NCBI GenBank assembly: GCA_014529385.2
Contig: CM043944.1
Coordinates: forward strand, 46,356,768-46,418,767
From: Adiantum capillus-veneris
Lineage: Eukaryota; Streptophyta; Polypodiopsida; Polypodiales; Pteridaceae
Reading direction: 5' to 3'
DNA length: 62,000 nt
Position 1 is the first letter of the stretch; the number at the start of each line of letters is the position of its first letter. Below the pieces are notes generated by a model. That model worked only from the letters and a program-made list of their open reading frames with translations, had not been told where the DNA came from and ran no database searches. The position numbers and the translations under genes are program-made. This document shows positions 44,510-56,662 of this stretch, piece after piece.

Positions 44510-46138
44510 GAAGAATTTCTAATGTTGTCGAAAAAATCCAAGGGATCTTAGAGATCAATCTGACAAGTTGAACTCAAGATTTCTTAGTCAAAACGAGTGG
44601 AGAAAAGGGGGGGGGGAGGGCTCCTCTAACCTCCCTTAGAGCCAAAGAAATGTGATGTGCCCATAGTGCAAAAAACCAAGGGCAACAAAGAGATTGCAGA
44701 GCCTCGCGACAAGGGTGGGGTGAATTAAACATAGTGGTAGGGATAGTACAGACGCCCGATTCATAGCAAAAAATAAGTAAAAAGGGTTTTATCAATGTAG
44801 TGATATTTATATTAAGGGGTTATTCCCACTGGTCAAGCACCCTTAGGGGTTAGAGTGTGAAGTAGGGGAAACAGTTAAGAAATCTTAAAGCTTTCAAAAC
44901 TATGATCAAAGCAATTCAGTGTCACTCCTTCCAGAGGTAGGAAGTGCCAAGTATAGGCTTATAGTAATCACTGATCAATATATCTAAAAGGAAATTAAAA
45001 GGCAAGGGGTCATGGTGAACATCCCGATACATTAAATTTATCAGCTTCATCATGCATATCATGAGCCGAACCACTCATTGAGGAAGTGCAAAGTAACTAC
45101 CCAAAGTAATCCTCCACCAAATAATAAAAACGTCAACTCTACTAGTAGCTCAAGTGTAAGTGTATGTGTAGCTAGATGGATCACTCACAGTCAGATGAAG
45201 TGACCAAGTGTGTGTGTGTGTGTGCGCGTGTGTGTGTGTGTGTGCCCACCCTTACCCAGCAACCATACTCAATGTTCAGGCGGGAGGCCCATTGCCTCAT
45301 CAAGTTGATGAGAGTAAAATAATCGAGTATGAAGCATAGCGATGATGTACCACATCAAAGTGCCTGTGAAAAAGTAATGCATGCCTTATCAACACAATAT
45401 TTGATAAAGTCTTCAAGGAAGATTCTACTCCAGGAGGAGTTTTAAGGCCTTGATAGCCAATACAAAAAGGTATGGTCGTCATTCATAGTCATTAGATGAT
45501 GTATTCCATATTTTTTGCACGGGAGGATGGAAAAATCACATATGTGCAGTCCTTTTAATAATAGAATGTACCTAATATCACAAGAATTAAGTTAATTAAG
45601 CATGGGTGAGTAAATTTGGATTAACATGCAACCTCAAACCGGTTGAGCCACAAGACTACAATAGCCATGAGCAGGAACCCTATCTATAGTCAAGGAAAGA
45701 CCACCTAACACATGTCAACCTAAGAAGGAATTATAGAAAGTGGGTCAATGACAGCCTATAGACAAGAATAATATAAAGCCAATGTCTCGGTCCACCCAAT
45801 TGTTTGGGAGGGCCTTGTGTTTGGGACATGTGTGTTGCAGTATTAAATTAAATACATATACACAAAAGAACATGACGTTCAAAAGACAACTAGCTTAGAT
45901 AATTAGGAAAAGATTTGTACATATATGAACCAGTCTTTATTCATTAATTTACATTATAATAAGAACAACGTATCATTCTAATGATTTTATACAAAAATGG
46001 TAGAACTGTTGAGGTCATCCCGATTGAATCATCAGGGGTCTTTAGAGTCGGGGACTGCAGCTCGCTAAACCTTTTTAAGTCAAGGTAGAATTCTCATCTG
46101 CATCCATGTAGTCAAGACAACAGATTTGTTAGACTTGA
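44510..46138. other. Noncoding stretch
   Basis: No gene or element end recognised. It includes a short G run (44608-44617) and an interrupted (GT)n at 45210-45243. Confidence 0.6.
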
Positions 46139-46425
46139 CTACGTATGGCAAGAATCTCATTGGAAGGCGAGCATGGGTGCTCTAAAGTATATTAAAGGTA
46201 CTTTGGCCATGGAATTTTCTATGGCATTGACACAAATACCCTAAGTGGGTATTGTGACTCTAATTGCGTAGGAGATTGTGATTCTAAAAAGTCAATTTTT
46301 GATATTGTTTCTCACTTGGTTATGCAGTTTTTTCTTGGATTAGCAAGAGGTAGCCAACCTTCGCTCTTTCTTTCAACACAAGCGGCATATAAAGCTGCTT
46401 GTGAAACAGTTTGTCTCAGGGGGGG
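46139..46425 (+). pseudogene. Copia RNase H fragment
   Basis: Plus-strand pieces in shifting frames read ALKYIKGTLAMEF, then YCDSNCVGDCDSKKS and STQAAYKAACETVC. They correspond to the copia RNase H motifs (RYIKGT, DADWAGD-like, SSTEAEY). Only this 290-base piece is left. Confidence 0.6.
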
Positions 46426-46662
46426 TTCTCATGGACTAAGATGTTCATGGGCTTGATATGGAGCTTATCTTGGTCCTAGGAGTTGTACTAAATATTCTCT
46501 CATGTAGAGTTTCCATTTAGTTCAATAAACAAGTTTTCTTTGTATCGAACCTCTCTCTTGGTGTATGCGTTGATTAACTGTGTAATTAAGTCTTTTATTT
46601 CTATTATGCAAAAGTGATGAATGACTCTTTGGTATATCCACCATAGTTTTCAAGTGGTATTC

Positions 46663-46676
46663 GAGCTTGTAGAGGG
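46663..46676 (+). other. Primer-binding-site-like sequence
   Basis: TGGTATTCGAGC resembles the initiator-Met tRNA site TGGTATCAGAGC with two changes. It lies downstream of the RNase H fragment, so the sequence between may be a decayed LTR shared by two tandem copia copies. Confidence 0.3.
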
Positions 46677-48580
46677 TTAGTACCTCTAGTCCATTGAATT
46701 AGGACTAGTTTTAATTTTGATTCTCTAATCTCTAGCATACTCCTTAAGTGTGATTATGTGCGTGGGTTAAAATCCCTTGTGCCCACTAATTTCCTTGGGT
46801 GATTAGGCTTTAGATTCAAAGAATAATAGGTTTCATTTCGCGTGTATGCATTCATCTCGGTCAATTTCAATAAAACCCTTATTCCATGCACTGATTACTT
46901 GCACCAATTAGTTATATTGAGTGTGCTCATACTCAATCATACTTTTGGACTATATTTCTTTATGGAGATCAAATGTATGTCTTAATGTTTCTTAATGGAG
47001 AAGATCTTATTTTGTGCTTTTGTGAAGAGGGTAGACATTGATCAAAGGAGAGTATTCTTGATTAAGATCCCTCTATAGCACATTATGGAAGAATAGGGAA
47101 TTGATAGGTTTAATAGTGATGAGTTTCATACATGGCAGACGAAGCTCAAGGGGCATAGTAAAAGCTACCATAAGTGATCCCTCTTCACGTGAAGGTGCAT
47201 AAACATGATCCATGAGTGCACAAAACCAAGCCAAAGACGATCAAGCTTTAGGGATCACCATAAGATCCTTGCATGATTCTAGAAATGAATCATGGGCTAG
47301 CAGAAAAGGGAGTAAAGCAAGCCTTTATAAGGAGCTTCAGATAAGTGTCTTCTAGAGACTCTGTTAGCTTCCCTTAATTTGCGTTGCATAGTCACTCACA
47401 TGAGACGTCAATACTCAATTGTACCTCATCGTCTAGTTTTGTATTGCAAATTGATGCAGTATACCTTTCCAAGGGCATTTTCTAGGCACCGAACACTCAA
47501 AGTAGTCATGGTAAAAAGGTGCAGCCTCAAGGTGCACAAAGAGAAAATGAATTAGATCCTAGACAATACAACCAAAAGATAAGACAAAACATAAATAAAT
47601 TCTTCCAGTTAATTTCTTACCAAGGTAAGGAATTGTACGAATATATGGTTGAGACTGCAACTAACTGCAAAGTTGTCGGAGCTCCACATGACCGAGGCAT
47701 GTGACGATGGGAGGTTTCGAAACGAAGGAAGAAGAAGAAGAAGTAGAGATGGTTGAAGGGAGGACACACCCTAGATGTAGCTAAAGATTATTGCCACAAC
47801 TCAGTGAGGAGTTGATGGGGAAAGGGATGGTTGTATAAAGCAATGAGAAAATAGAAGCTCCACCAGGGTAGATGTGGTTGACAATTAGCTCTAATGGAAG
47901 CTGAATAGTAGAGGGAGGAGGTGGGAAAGACTATAGTCAAAAACAAGCTTCAAGGAGTTGTGGAGGGTAAGGTTAAGGAGAAAGAGATTGCACAGATAGA
48001 GAGATAAGAGGGAAAGTGTTGCACATTTTGGAGGGCCCTTGGTTTGTTTGGGGGGGGGGGGGGGGGGGGTGTTCCACATTCCGTATAGTAGAAGAATGGG
48101 CTTTTACACATACTTTTTTTAAAAAGAATTCAAAATTACATGTTTTTAAAGGATTTTTTATAGTATATTGATAAAGATATTCCCCTCACTTGGGTCTACA
48201 AGTTTGACCACTACCACACCACCCACTGGAAGAAAGCCATGTTCATTTTCCCTTAACACATTTTTAATCCATTGCAGATACAATAGACCTCCTAGTTTCC
48301 ATTCCCTTCCCTTCCTAATGGACGATAAAGTTTTTCCATTTTCTTGGGTCCATAACAAATACATGCAAAGTTAATTAAGGCTCATAATTGTTCTATGTAG
48401 GCTTCTAATCTCGATTTTGGTCAATCAGTTGATAAGGAGGGGAGACAATCTCGCGAGTGCTGAGAAATACCTAAATGGTTGATGCTTGTAAACCTTATTC
48501 AATAGTAATTTGGATGGACGTATGCATGTTCTTATTTGTTATGATTTAGAATATGCATCATATGCATTAGTTATTGTACC
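46677..48580. other. Noncoding stretch
   Basis: No supported gene. A run of 20 G at 48050-48069 is the only marked feature. Confidence 0.6.
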
Positions 48581-48585
48581 TTTTA

Positions 48586-48870
48586 ATGTTTGAAGAATGT
48601 GTGATGAAGAAAATCTATTTTCATTTGATGAAGCACAAAAACAAAAATTAGAATTCCTACTATGAAAAATGAATATGATGCTATCATTAAGAATGGCACA
48701 TGTTACTCATGCATGCTCCACTTACCAAGAAAGCAGTTGATACTAGGTGGGTTGATAAGTCGGAATGGAATACGGATGGTGGTTTTGATTGCTACAATGC
48801 TACATTTGTACAAAAAATATTACACATGCAAGGGAGCATTTTCAGCAAGATTGTTCCTCCCATTGATTTT
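48586..48870 (+). pseudogene. Copia RT fragment
   Basis: Pieces in two frames: MKNEYDAIIKNGTCYS and then LTKKAVDTRWVDKSEWNTDG, ending in a KARLVAKGYAQ-like but degraded part (CYNATFVQKILHMQG). They match the start of copia reverse transcriptase. No other domain of the element is nearby. Confidence 0.6.
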
Positions 48871-50400
48871 CTAGATAATTGCTTTTTACATTTTCACATC
48901 GTTGTTGGAATGTGCAATAGCTGGACATTAAATTCATATTTTCAAATGGTGAATTGCATGACCAAGTGTTTTCATGCACCTTGTTTTTTTCCTCCAAAAG
49001 GATAAAAAGTCAATGTGTAGGTGAAAGAACCATTGTTTGGTTTAACTTCACTCTGATTTTCAGAAGAGACATACGTGCTTTGAGTGCACATGCTTATTCT
49101 AATTATCCAATTAAATCAACTCTTATGTAAAGGTAAGTGTGTAATACTCAGAAGCATTGTTTTTAGTATGTATGTATATATTATATATATTGATATTGAT
49201 ATATATTTGTGTGTGTTTAGCTTTGGTCCAAATACTAATGATATGAAGGCTACACACCATTTAGGATATCAAATGCGGACAGCCATCTTTGTGTTGAGAC
49301 ATCAACACGTAGTTTTTAATCTCTATGGAGAAAGAATTTGAAGCTTAAGGCTTGTTTTTTTAAGAACACCACTTTGGTGCGATTCTCCTTCAGCATCTTA
49401 TTGGTTGCCATGTTTGTGTATGAATTAAAAGGCCATATAGTAATTTGAGAATAACTAATCTTACAAATAGTGAGTGACCTAGCATTGGCAGGTGGTTAAG
49501 TGGATCTTTTACTACTAGGAACTTGTTCAAAATGACGGTAGGCAAACTAATAGATCTCTATTGACGAGTGGCTCTTGCTTGATGCTTGACAACTCATGAA
49601 TATAATGGCCAACACTCATATCAATCATAAATATTTGTCAAAACTACTTATGATTGATGTGGGTGTGACAATAGACTACCACCATAATCCACTCTCTTAT
49701 CATACTACTGGTGCACTGCCACATTTGCAAGAAACCCCTCTCTTCTTGATCACATTATCCTTAATCAAGGGGATATTGTGCAAGGCAAATCAACTCAATA
49801 TATGTGCATAAATTCGCTTGTGAAGAACCAAAATTTCTGCAAACATACGACCACTGGAGCCTCAACCATTGAGCACCTCTATTTAAGGGCTTTCCATAAG
49901 AGGAGAAGTCTTGTGGATATACAAGTGAGCTCACTCATGGGAAAATGAAAGTATCTTTCGCATATTGTGAGTGCCAGTCTTCTTTTTAAGCATATTTTAG
50001 AGGCGGGAGAGCCCTAGTGCATTCTGCGTCATATTATCAATTGTACAAATCTCAGCAATGCTGTGCACCTTGCTTGAACTTTATTTTCTTTTGATTACAT
50101 TGAATGATCAAGATTTTACAAGGGGATTCAAAATTGTCGGTGCTACAATATCAATTGCAGTGGGAAAAGCCCTTGTACAGCCTCTGGTTATAGTTTGTTC
50201 AAAAGAATGTTTGCTTTGCCAAAGATGTGGAAATATGAGCAGACAAAAAAGGTATCTTTGTGACTATGCTACAAAAGCCTACCAAGGCAGAAGATGGAAA
50301 CTCTCCCCAACAGCCAAAGAGACGTGCTTTGAAGTGCCTCCATTGTGAAGAGAGATTTTCTGACAACCTTGTTGTATGGACCCCATAAGGGTCTCTTAAG
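48871..50400. other. Noncoding stretch
   Basis: No supported gene. A 96-codon plus-strand frame (50058-50348) has no recognisable features. The last few hundred bases may be the 3' untranslated region of the minus-strand gene ending at 50458. Confidence 0.5.
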
Positions 50401-50420
50401 TGAGCTAATCCAAAATTGGT

Positions 50421-50474
50421 CATCCTCCTGCATCTGCTGAGGCAAAATTTGCCATCCTCATGCATCTGCTGAGG
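50421..50474. repeat. 31-bp tandem duplication at the stop codon
   Basis: CATCCTCCTGCATCTGCTGA (50422) recurs with one change at 50453. The second copy contains the stop codon of the minus-strand gene (50458-50460). Confidence 0.75.
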
Positions 50475-51243
50475 CCAAGGGGATTTCATCAACCTCATCT
50501 GCAGGCTTCTTGATTTCGTTGCCAGAAGTACTTGACAATTCATCAGGTTCAGATGCAACTGTCTCCGATTCAGCTGCTTGCTTCTCATCTCCTGTTTGCC
50601 CATTCTTTGATGAAAGTATCAATCTCTCAGTCCGGTATTTACTCAGCCGTCCTTCTTTGGAAGCTTTCACCGACTTCCCGCCCAGCAGGCCATCCTTGGA
50701 GGCGCGGGGAGCCTTCTCTGACTTAGACAAACCCTTTTGTGCATCCTTCTGCTCAGGTTTTGATACACTGGAAACTTCTTCTGTATCAGGCTGCTGTCCT
50801 TCAGCCAATAGTGCGCGATGGCTTAGCCTCATCTGTCCTTTTGAATTCATCTATCGAACACGAGAAAATCCAGTACCCCATGTTGGAAGAAGCATGCGAC
50901 AGCTCAAAAAGCCCAAAATCAAGCACGCAGCCCCTCATAAACATCATGCATTTCAGATTCCAACAAACTGTCTGAATAAGTTATGTTTTCTGACTAAAAC
51001 AGACCCATACCACCAACAATGCTGAATGTGCTCTGAATTCACCCACAAAATCTCCAGAAACCAACTTACCTCTATAAGCTTGACATCAATTTTGTCACCA
51101 ACTTTCAGCATCTGTATGACCACATCACGTTTAGGTAATCCAACTCGATCTCCTCAAAACAAGAGTAACAAAAGCAATTCAACACTTACGTCTTCCACCT
51201 TCTCAAGCCTCTTGGTGCTAAGCTCACTTATGTGACAGAGCCC
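50458..51243 (-). CDS. Last three exons of an S1-domain gene, probably organellar PNPase
   Basis: Minus-strand exons 51243-51190, 51111-51070 and 50850-50458, joined by introns of 78 and 219 bases with GTAAGT donors and CATACAG and CGATAG acceptors, keep one phase. The joined product reads GLCHISELSTKRLEKVED, MLKVGDKIDVKLIE, MNSKGQMRLSHRALLAEG, then a Lys/Ser/Glu-rich tail to TGA 50458. This is the second half of an S1 RNA-binding domain followed by RLSxRALL, as at the end of plant chloroplast or mitochondrial polynucleotide phosphorylase, a 3'-5' exoribonuclease. Another S1 protein is possible. A good acceptor (TTGTAG) precedes the first exon. No earlier exon is visible, so it is a very long-intron gene or a fragment. 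Confidence 0.7.
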
Positions 51244-51313
51244 CTACAACAGAACAGGTTAGTATCCTTTTGCTTTCGGTGTGTGTGAGCTGGCGTGTGA
51301 TGCAAGTATGACT

Positions 51314-51454
<141 letters not shown>

Positions 51455-51726
51455 CTTTTTTTTTTTTGGTAAATCAGCTTTGATTAATTTTTAAGTGGGA
51501 AACTTCAAAGCGAGGAAAACCCACGAAAAAGATCAAACACACAAACACACACACACAATGGTTAATCCATTATGAGTTAATCAGTGGGAAACCTCAGAGC
51601 GAGGAAAACCCATCCACAAGGAATAAGTACAAGAGTGCCATAGTTCAATGCAAACTATGACAAGATCAAAAGATGTCTAACAACAAGGCATACAAGGAAG
51701 GATCAATCTCTTCAAGAGAGAGACTA

Positions 51727-52203
51727 TCATACAAGGACTGCTGTAGAGAAGCTCAGGAAAAGGGGAAGGCCCATACAGGCGGTGCACCGAAAACCAACCG
51801 GTTGCAAGCCTGCCATACTATCCAGAGAGCCCAATATCGCAGCAAATGAAAAAAGGCCACATAAGGTCTGAGCCGAGTAGCAAGAATGCCAAAAAGCCAA
51901 AAAGATTTCCCATATGTAAGAGAAGTAAAAAGCGCTCGAAGGAGGCCCACAATAAAATCCAGCAGTTAATGAGTGCCAAGACAGGTCCATAGCAAGTGTC
52001 CTACGAGAGGATGCAACTTGATGCTTTGCCAACACCTCCCCAACCGGTAACACTGCAAGCAGGCATCTCCAAAGGAAAAGCCTGCTGCAGTGTGCTTTTT
52101 TAAATGTCACCGAGTCTTTTTGTCCATCATGACTGAGGTTTATGCATATTCCATATAGCATTCGCATAGTCATCAATCCAAGGGGAAGGCAAGAGAAACG
52201 CAT
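51727..52203 (-). pseudogene. LINE B, C-terminal zf-RVT-like part
   Basis: The frame contains SRLFLWRCLLAVLPVGEVLA, like the W[RK]xxxxxLPT start of the zinc-binding domain at the end of plant LINE ORF2 proteins. The expected Cys/His pattern is damaged. Frames shift downstream. Confidence 0.55.
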
Positions 52204-52465
52204 AAACCGAACTCACTGAAATCCGCTATAATGATAACATGCCCCGACCCGGTGTAGACTCAATTCTTTCAAGCGCTCGATGTCGAGCGCGAGTCTCCCA
52301 TTTATCTAGTTTGCATTTATCATTATGTTACAGACACTCACAAAGAGCTGTCAATTCACATTCCGTCAATAGGCACGTATCAGCCAAAAGTTTGAGCTCT
52401 TGATAAACATATTTGGCATCCTCAACATCCCTATGAAATTGAAGCATGTAGTGCTTGCCAAAATT

Positions 52466-53155
52466 CTAAATTACACATTGCACGCGCATGATGAAACGAT
52501 ACCAAGCAATATAAAGATCAAGAGGCATTTGGGTGACCAGTGGGGGAATAACATCATGAATCATCTCGGGAAACGCCTCATGCGAAAGATAGGCATTATT
52601 GATATGTAGTAAACGTTTCCTAGAGAGAGGTTGATCACAATGCAATGGCCCAAAGCGCAAAGTCGTCAAAATGGGGGAATGATCAGACAACAACAAGGTG
52701 TGGCCTATGCTCATCTCACATACAAACTCATTTGAGGACATACCACCGATCTAATCGTGCACGATACGAGGAGTGAGAGTTATGCTAAAAGTGTACCCAC
52801 AAACATGCAGATGTAAAAGGCTCCACAAATCCAACATCCGTATGCATACAATAAGATATGTCCAAGCTTGCAATCCCATGAACCACACCCAACATGTGTG
52901 AATGTCATGTGGTGTTATCAGATAAAGCAGGCGCATTGTTAAAATCACCACAAAGCAAAGCATTGGAGAGCCATGAATAAGAAGACATCGCACACCATAA
53001 AGCAGCTGCTTGCCCTGAGGCTCTATGCGCAGAGACACAGTGCACACACCAAATTCATAAATCCGGCCATTGACTATACATTGAACCACCATCCAATGAC
53101 CTCCTGGATCATTGTACGCAAGATCTAGTTGCAACTCATGCCTAACCAACATCAA
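52466..53155 (-). pseudogene. LINE B, endonuclease
   Basis: Pieces read MMLVRHELQLDLAYNDPGGH and WMVVQCIVNGRIYEF (53155 onward) and, in the later frame, LLLSDHSPILTTLRFGPLHC (about 52690), which carries the SDH catalytic motif of LINE endonucleases. A degraded GDFN-like motif is near 52920. Frameshifts and stops inactivate it. Confidence 0.65.
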
Positions 53156-53392
53156 AATACCTGAAAAGCCAGTTAATTAGCCATATGCTATCTAGTAGCC
53201 CGCAAAGTAAGAACATTGCCAAACAAATTCACGCTGATTGTACTCTTGCAAAATAGCAATGTCTGCCTTACATAGATAATGCCAAGTTAACCTCCGCTTA
53301 TCAGTGTTACATAATCCGCGCACATTGTATGAAATGCATTTAGCACAACTGTGCATTCGAGAGATATGTACAAAGGCAAAGGAAGGAGGAAA

Positions 53393-54550
53393 CTAAGTTG
53401 ACATGCCCATAGGTCCATCAACATCAACAAATTGTGGCTCGACTAAAGCATCATGCATGCTCGCATCAGAGGGAGTGAAGCCTGCAGGTGATGAAGAAGC
53501 CCCATGAATCACTGCATTTCTGTAAGAATGCACCACCTTGTTCCATGTGTCCGCAAGTGTGCGATTATCAGTACAAGGAAGAGATTTTTGCACCACAGAT
53601 TTCACAACAAGAGGTACATAATTACGAGAAGAAAGCTGTGAGCATATTTTAACGGTCTTCTTGGGGGTCACCCAAGCAGATCCTTCCCCCGAGTCCACAT
53701 TCTTTCCCTTCTTCCTGGTCTCATCTGCAATTGCCAGCTTTCACTTGCTCAAAGTGTTTAAGGAATTAACAGACTTGACTTTGCCTTTATCTAGAGGTGG
53801 GGTATTTGGTAAGGTAGAGGCCCCAATGGAGGTTGATCTAGGGTTAGAGACCTCTTTCTCAGTGGAAATAACAAGTTGTGGAACAGCTGAAGGAGGAGGT
53901 TGCAAATTAGGCTCGAGACATTCAGATTGCATGTGTCCAAATTTCCTAGAGCAAAAGCATGAATTTGCAAATTTCCACTATCTGAGCTTAAAGGGCGATT
54001 CCCAATGAGAGGGTCCCCCAAGTTAACAGTAATACCTTCAGGGGTGGGAACATTCGTGTCCCAAAGCACACAAAACCGATTTGTATTGTCTCGTGTTTGA
54101 AGGGCATATCATTTTCCCCAGGTGAGAAGCAAGCATAGGAAGAAAGTATCATCAGGTGCGCGGAAATTCAACTATTTCCACCCATACTGGGCACTTATAG
54201 CGGATGAAGCTTTGGTAGTCTTTGTAAGAGTTCGGGGCATTTGAGTAACAAAAACCAAAGGGAATAATTCAAGCAACATATTGCACGCGTCAATGTTTGC
54301 CAGCAAGACTTCATAGAATCCTTTGGCGCCAAAGTAGACAACTTTGACTGCCTGGCGTTTAAGAAGAAAATCTACCCGCTGCCCACGTCTTGCACAGTGG
54401 TGGATGAGGCCACTCAAAGTGAGAGTTATGCACATAGAGGGCTGATTCTACACCCAAAGGGGACGGGAGAGCCTCGTGCACATGGCTAGGATACCAACAA
54501 GAAGGACCCACCCCCTTCCTTAATGCATGGAGAGTGGGAAAGGACAACAC
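53393..54550 (-). pseudogene. LINE B, ORF1 remnants
   Basis: Frames at 54435-54172 (VDFLLKRQAVKVVYFGAKGF) resemble the gag-like N-terminal domain of plant LINE ORF1 proteins. 53932-53741 follows a damaged zinc knuckle (CFCSRKFGHMQSEC, near 53960). 53698-53393 is a low-complexity C-terminal part. This is an RNA-binding nucleocapsid-type protein in origin, now frameshifted. Confidence 0.5.
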
Positions 54551-54809
54551 AAAGAAGAGGGCCCCTCATCATACGGTTTTGGAATGAGGAAGCCCCCATG
54601 ATATTCATGAAGAAAAGGGGTCATACTTCGAAGCTTGGAGAGCAATCCCATTTCTTGAATGACAAGCTCACGAGGATGCAGGTGGAGCATAGGAGAGCAT
54701 TCATGCCAAGGGTGTTGTAGGCAAGGAGACGAGGCAAAAAAGTCTTCTACAGAAATGGATGGGTCATCATTGATGGCCATCCCGTCTCTGGGTCAAAGGC
54801 TAGCCCACA

Positions 54810-55510
54810 GAGAGAGATAAATATTGCGATCTGAAACTGCAACGGATCATTATGGGCGCAACTTGAACAACAAGAGAATGTGATTGAGAGGAGAGACATC
54901 CTACTCTTGACAAAAAGACACCATGGGAGTCAGTATAGGCCGACTACACATCAAGGCGCTGCAAGAGGATTTCGAGGAGTGGCAATACTTTTCTGGTGAA
55001 GGCTACTTGAAGTGGTGGCTTGGGACTTAGAGGTCAGATATATGTGGATTAGTATGTAGCTCACACAAGACAAGGTCATCTACATTGCTTTTTTTTGTTT
55101 CTCTCCTCTTATGCCATCATAGAGGAGGCCCGCGAGAGGAGGAGATGGGAGCCTAACCATTTGCATGTCTATTAAAGGAAATTATGTATCACTCTATATT
55201 GCGATAGGTCTTCCTCAAGGGAGACTTCCACGCCCTCACACACATCTGCCAATGTGAGTTGTATGATTATGACATAGAGATGCTACATCTATCAAAACTA
55301 GCTGAGGTGGGGACAGCCCGCACATCGATGAACTCAAGGCCAAATAGAGGCCACGATATCGCTTACTACAATTGGATGACACAATGGCCTGATTGAGGGG
55401 GGTTTGACATCCTTTCCACATGAACAACGCGGATATACACTTGCAATGCAGAGCTTTTACCATCAAGCCCATGCCAAGAAGTCTGCTAGATCTAAGACTA
55501 TGACCCATAA
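54810..55510 (+). pseudogene. Plus-strand LINE endonuclease fragment
   Basis: Weak pieces: a NCNGSLWAQLEQQENVIERR stretch (about 54835), then ARGFRGVAILFW and GDGSLTICMSIKGNYVSLYI (about 55150). They follow the start-to-middle order of a LINE endonuclease. Many stops are present. Nothing of an RT follows. Confidence 0.4.
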
Positions 55511-55711
55511 CAGATGGTATGACGTTAAGTGTAGAACACCTTTGGATGCATAGAGCTTTGGGGACTTTCACAGCGAGAGGCTAGGAGAGAGATGGGAAGA
55601 CTTACAAAAGGCGTACGTTTGCAAAGCCATAGGAGCTAGAGATGTACCACTTCTTCTTTAGCTGAGATAGCTCCATCTCATGGCGGAGCTTCAGGGAGCC
55701 ACTAACCTTGA

Positions 55712-55806
55712 CACCCACATAATTGACACACATATGCTGAGGGATTGCACCAAACAGCCACCCATATAATTGGCACACATATACTGAGGGATTGTACCAT
55801 GTTACC
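55712..55806. repeat. 47-bp tandem duplication
   Basis: CACCCACATAATTGACACAC at 55712 recurs with three changes at 55759, and a third partial copy starts near 55813. Confidence 0.75.
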
Positions 55807-55902
55807 CAAAAGCCACCCATACCACAATCACACGAGCCTTGCCCCTCTCGGCCACTCACAAGCCTCTCTCTCGCTGAGCTAGTGGTGACACCTGTCATTT
55901 GA

Positions 55903-56346
55903 CTAGAAATCTAACATTGAGGCCACTGTGGTCACCGCCACGAGTACCATGCCGATCTCCTTTGTCAAATCTTTATTACCGTAATCTCTATCCAGCTTGC
56001 CTTTGTCCTTCTCTATCTGTGAGTTCCTGCTTTTTCCTTTGGCTTCAAACTCTCGAGCCAAACAAAGCATTGAATCACATTCATGACTATGGTCGTACCT
56101 CGTGGGTACCGAGGCAGCTAATTGAGTACACGTTCTGCCATCCATGTCCAACTGACCTTTGTCCTTGTCCTCTAGCAAACTCCTCCATTTGCTTTTGACT
56201 TCACAAAGAGCCAAACAAATTTTTGGGTTCTTTGAGAACTGTGCCGGTGCATGGGCCGATATATGGATAGTTGACGATCCGTTATCCATAGCTTTTGGTT
56301 GTCTTTGGTCGATGTCGTCGAGAGCGGTCAAGAAAGGGGAGGCCAT
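55903..56346 (-). CDS. Gag-like ORF of a possible LTR element
   Basis: ATG 56346 starts a 147-codon ORF (MASPFLTALDDIDQRQPKAM) with a charged middle (LLEDKDKGQLDMDGRT). It begins about 30 bases after a sequence resembling a tRNA-Met primer site (GGTACCAGA, about 56372-56384, minus strand). That placement suggests a gag start, but no gag motif is recognised, and a hypothetical host gene cannot be excluded. Confidence 0.35.
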   Translation of the reverse strand: MASPFLTALDDIDQRQPKAMDNGSSTIHISAHAPAQFSKNPKICLALCEVKSKWRSLLEDKDKGQLDMDGRTCTQLAASVPTRYDHSHECDSMLCLAREFEAKGKSRNSQIEKDKGKLDRDYGNKDLTKEIGMVLVAVTTVASMLDF

Positions 56347-56662
56347 GATGAAGTTGCAAAAGAACTGGTAATCTGGTACCTTCTCACACTACAAAACTGG
56401 CCGCACAAACAAAGCCGATCAATAAACTCCTCCAATGCCCTTCTCTCGGGGTTCCGCAATCCTCGCCTCGAAGAGCTGCAAGATTTAAGACCTATGAATT
56501 GCACCTAGGAAGCTCACTGGTGTTGTTCACCCCCCCGTCCCCTGCTCGCCATCGCGCCCCCCCGGCCCCCCCTGGCCCCCCCCTCCCTTTCCACCTATTC
56601 ACCCCGCCTCCCTGCTCGCTACCCACCCGCCTGTCTACCTGCCTACCCCGTTGCCCTGTCCG

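Larger units (their letters stand above)
51456..54780 (-). mobile_element. LINE B, minus strand, RT core missing
   Basis: Order on the minus strand: ORF1 (54.55-53.39 kb), endonuclease (53.16-52.47 kb), zinc-binding C-terminal domain (52.20-51.73 kb), 3' region and poly(A) (13 T on the plus strand, 51456-51468). The RT palm expected between endonuclease and C-terminal domain is absent within only about 260 bases, so an internal deletion is likely. A 29-base motif (GTGGGAAACYTCARAGCGAG) occurs twice in the 3' region (51497 and 51584). The 5' end is not defined. Confidence 0.75.

Noticed and set aside
49470-49540. Second SINE or tRNA-like sequence
   Set aside because: GACCTAGCATTGGCAGGTGG resembles an A-box region, but no B box or tail follows.
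50058-50348. A 96-codon plus-strand gene
   Set aside because: No recognisable motif, and it overlaps the likely 3' end of the minus-strand S1 gene.
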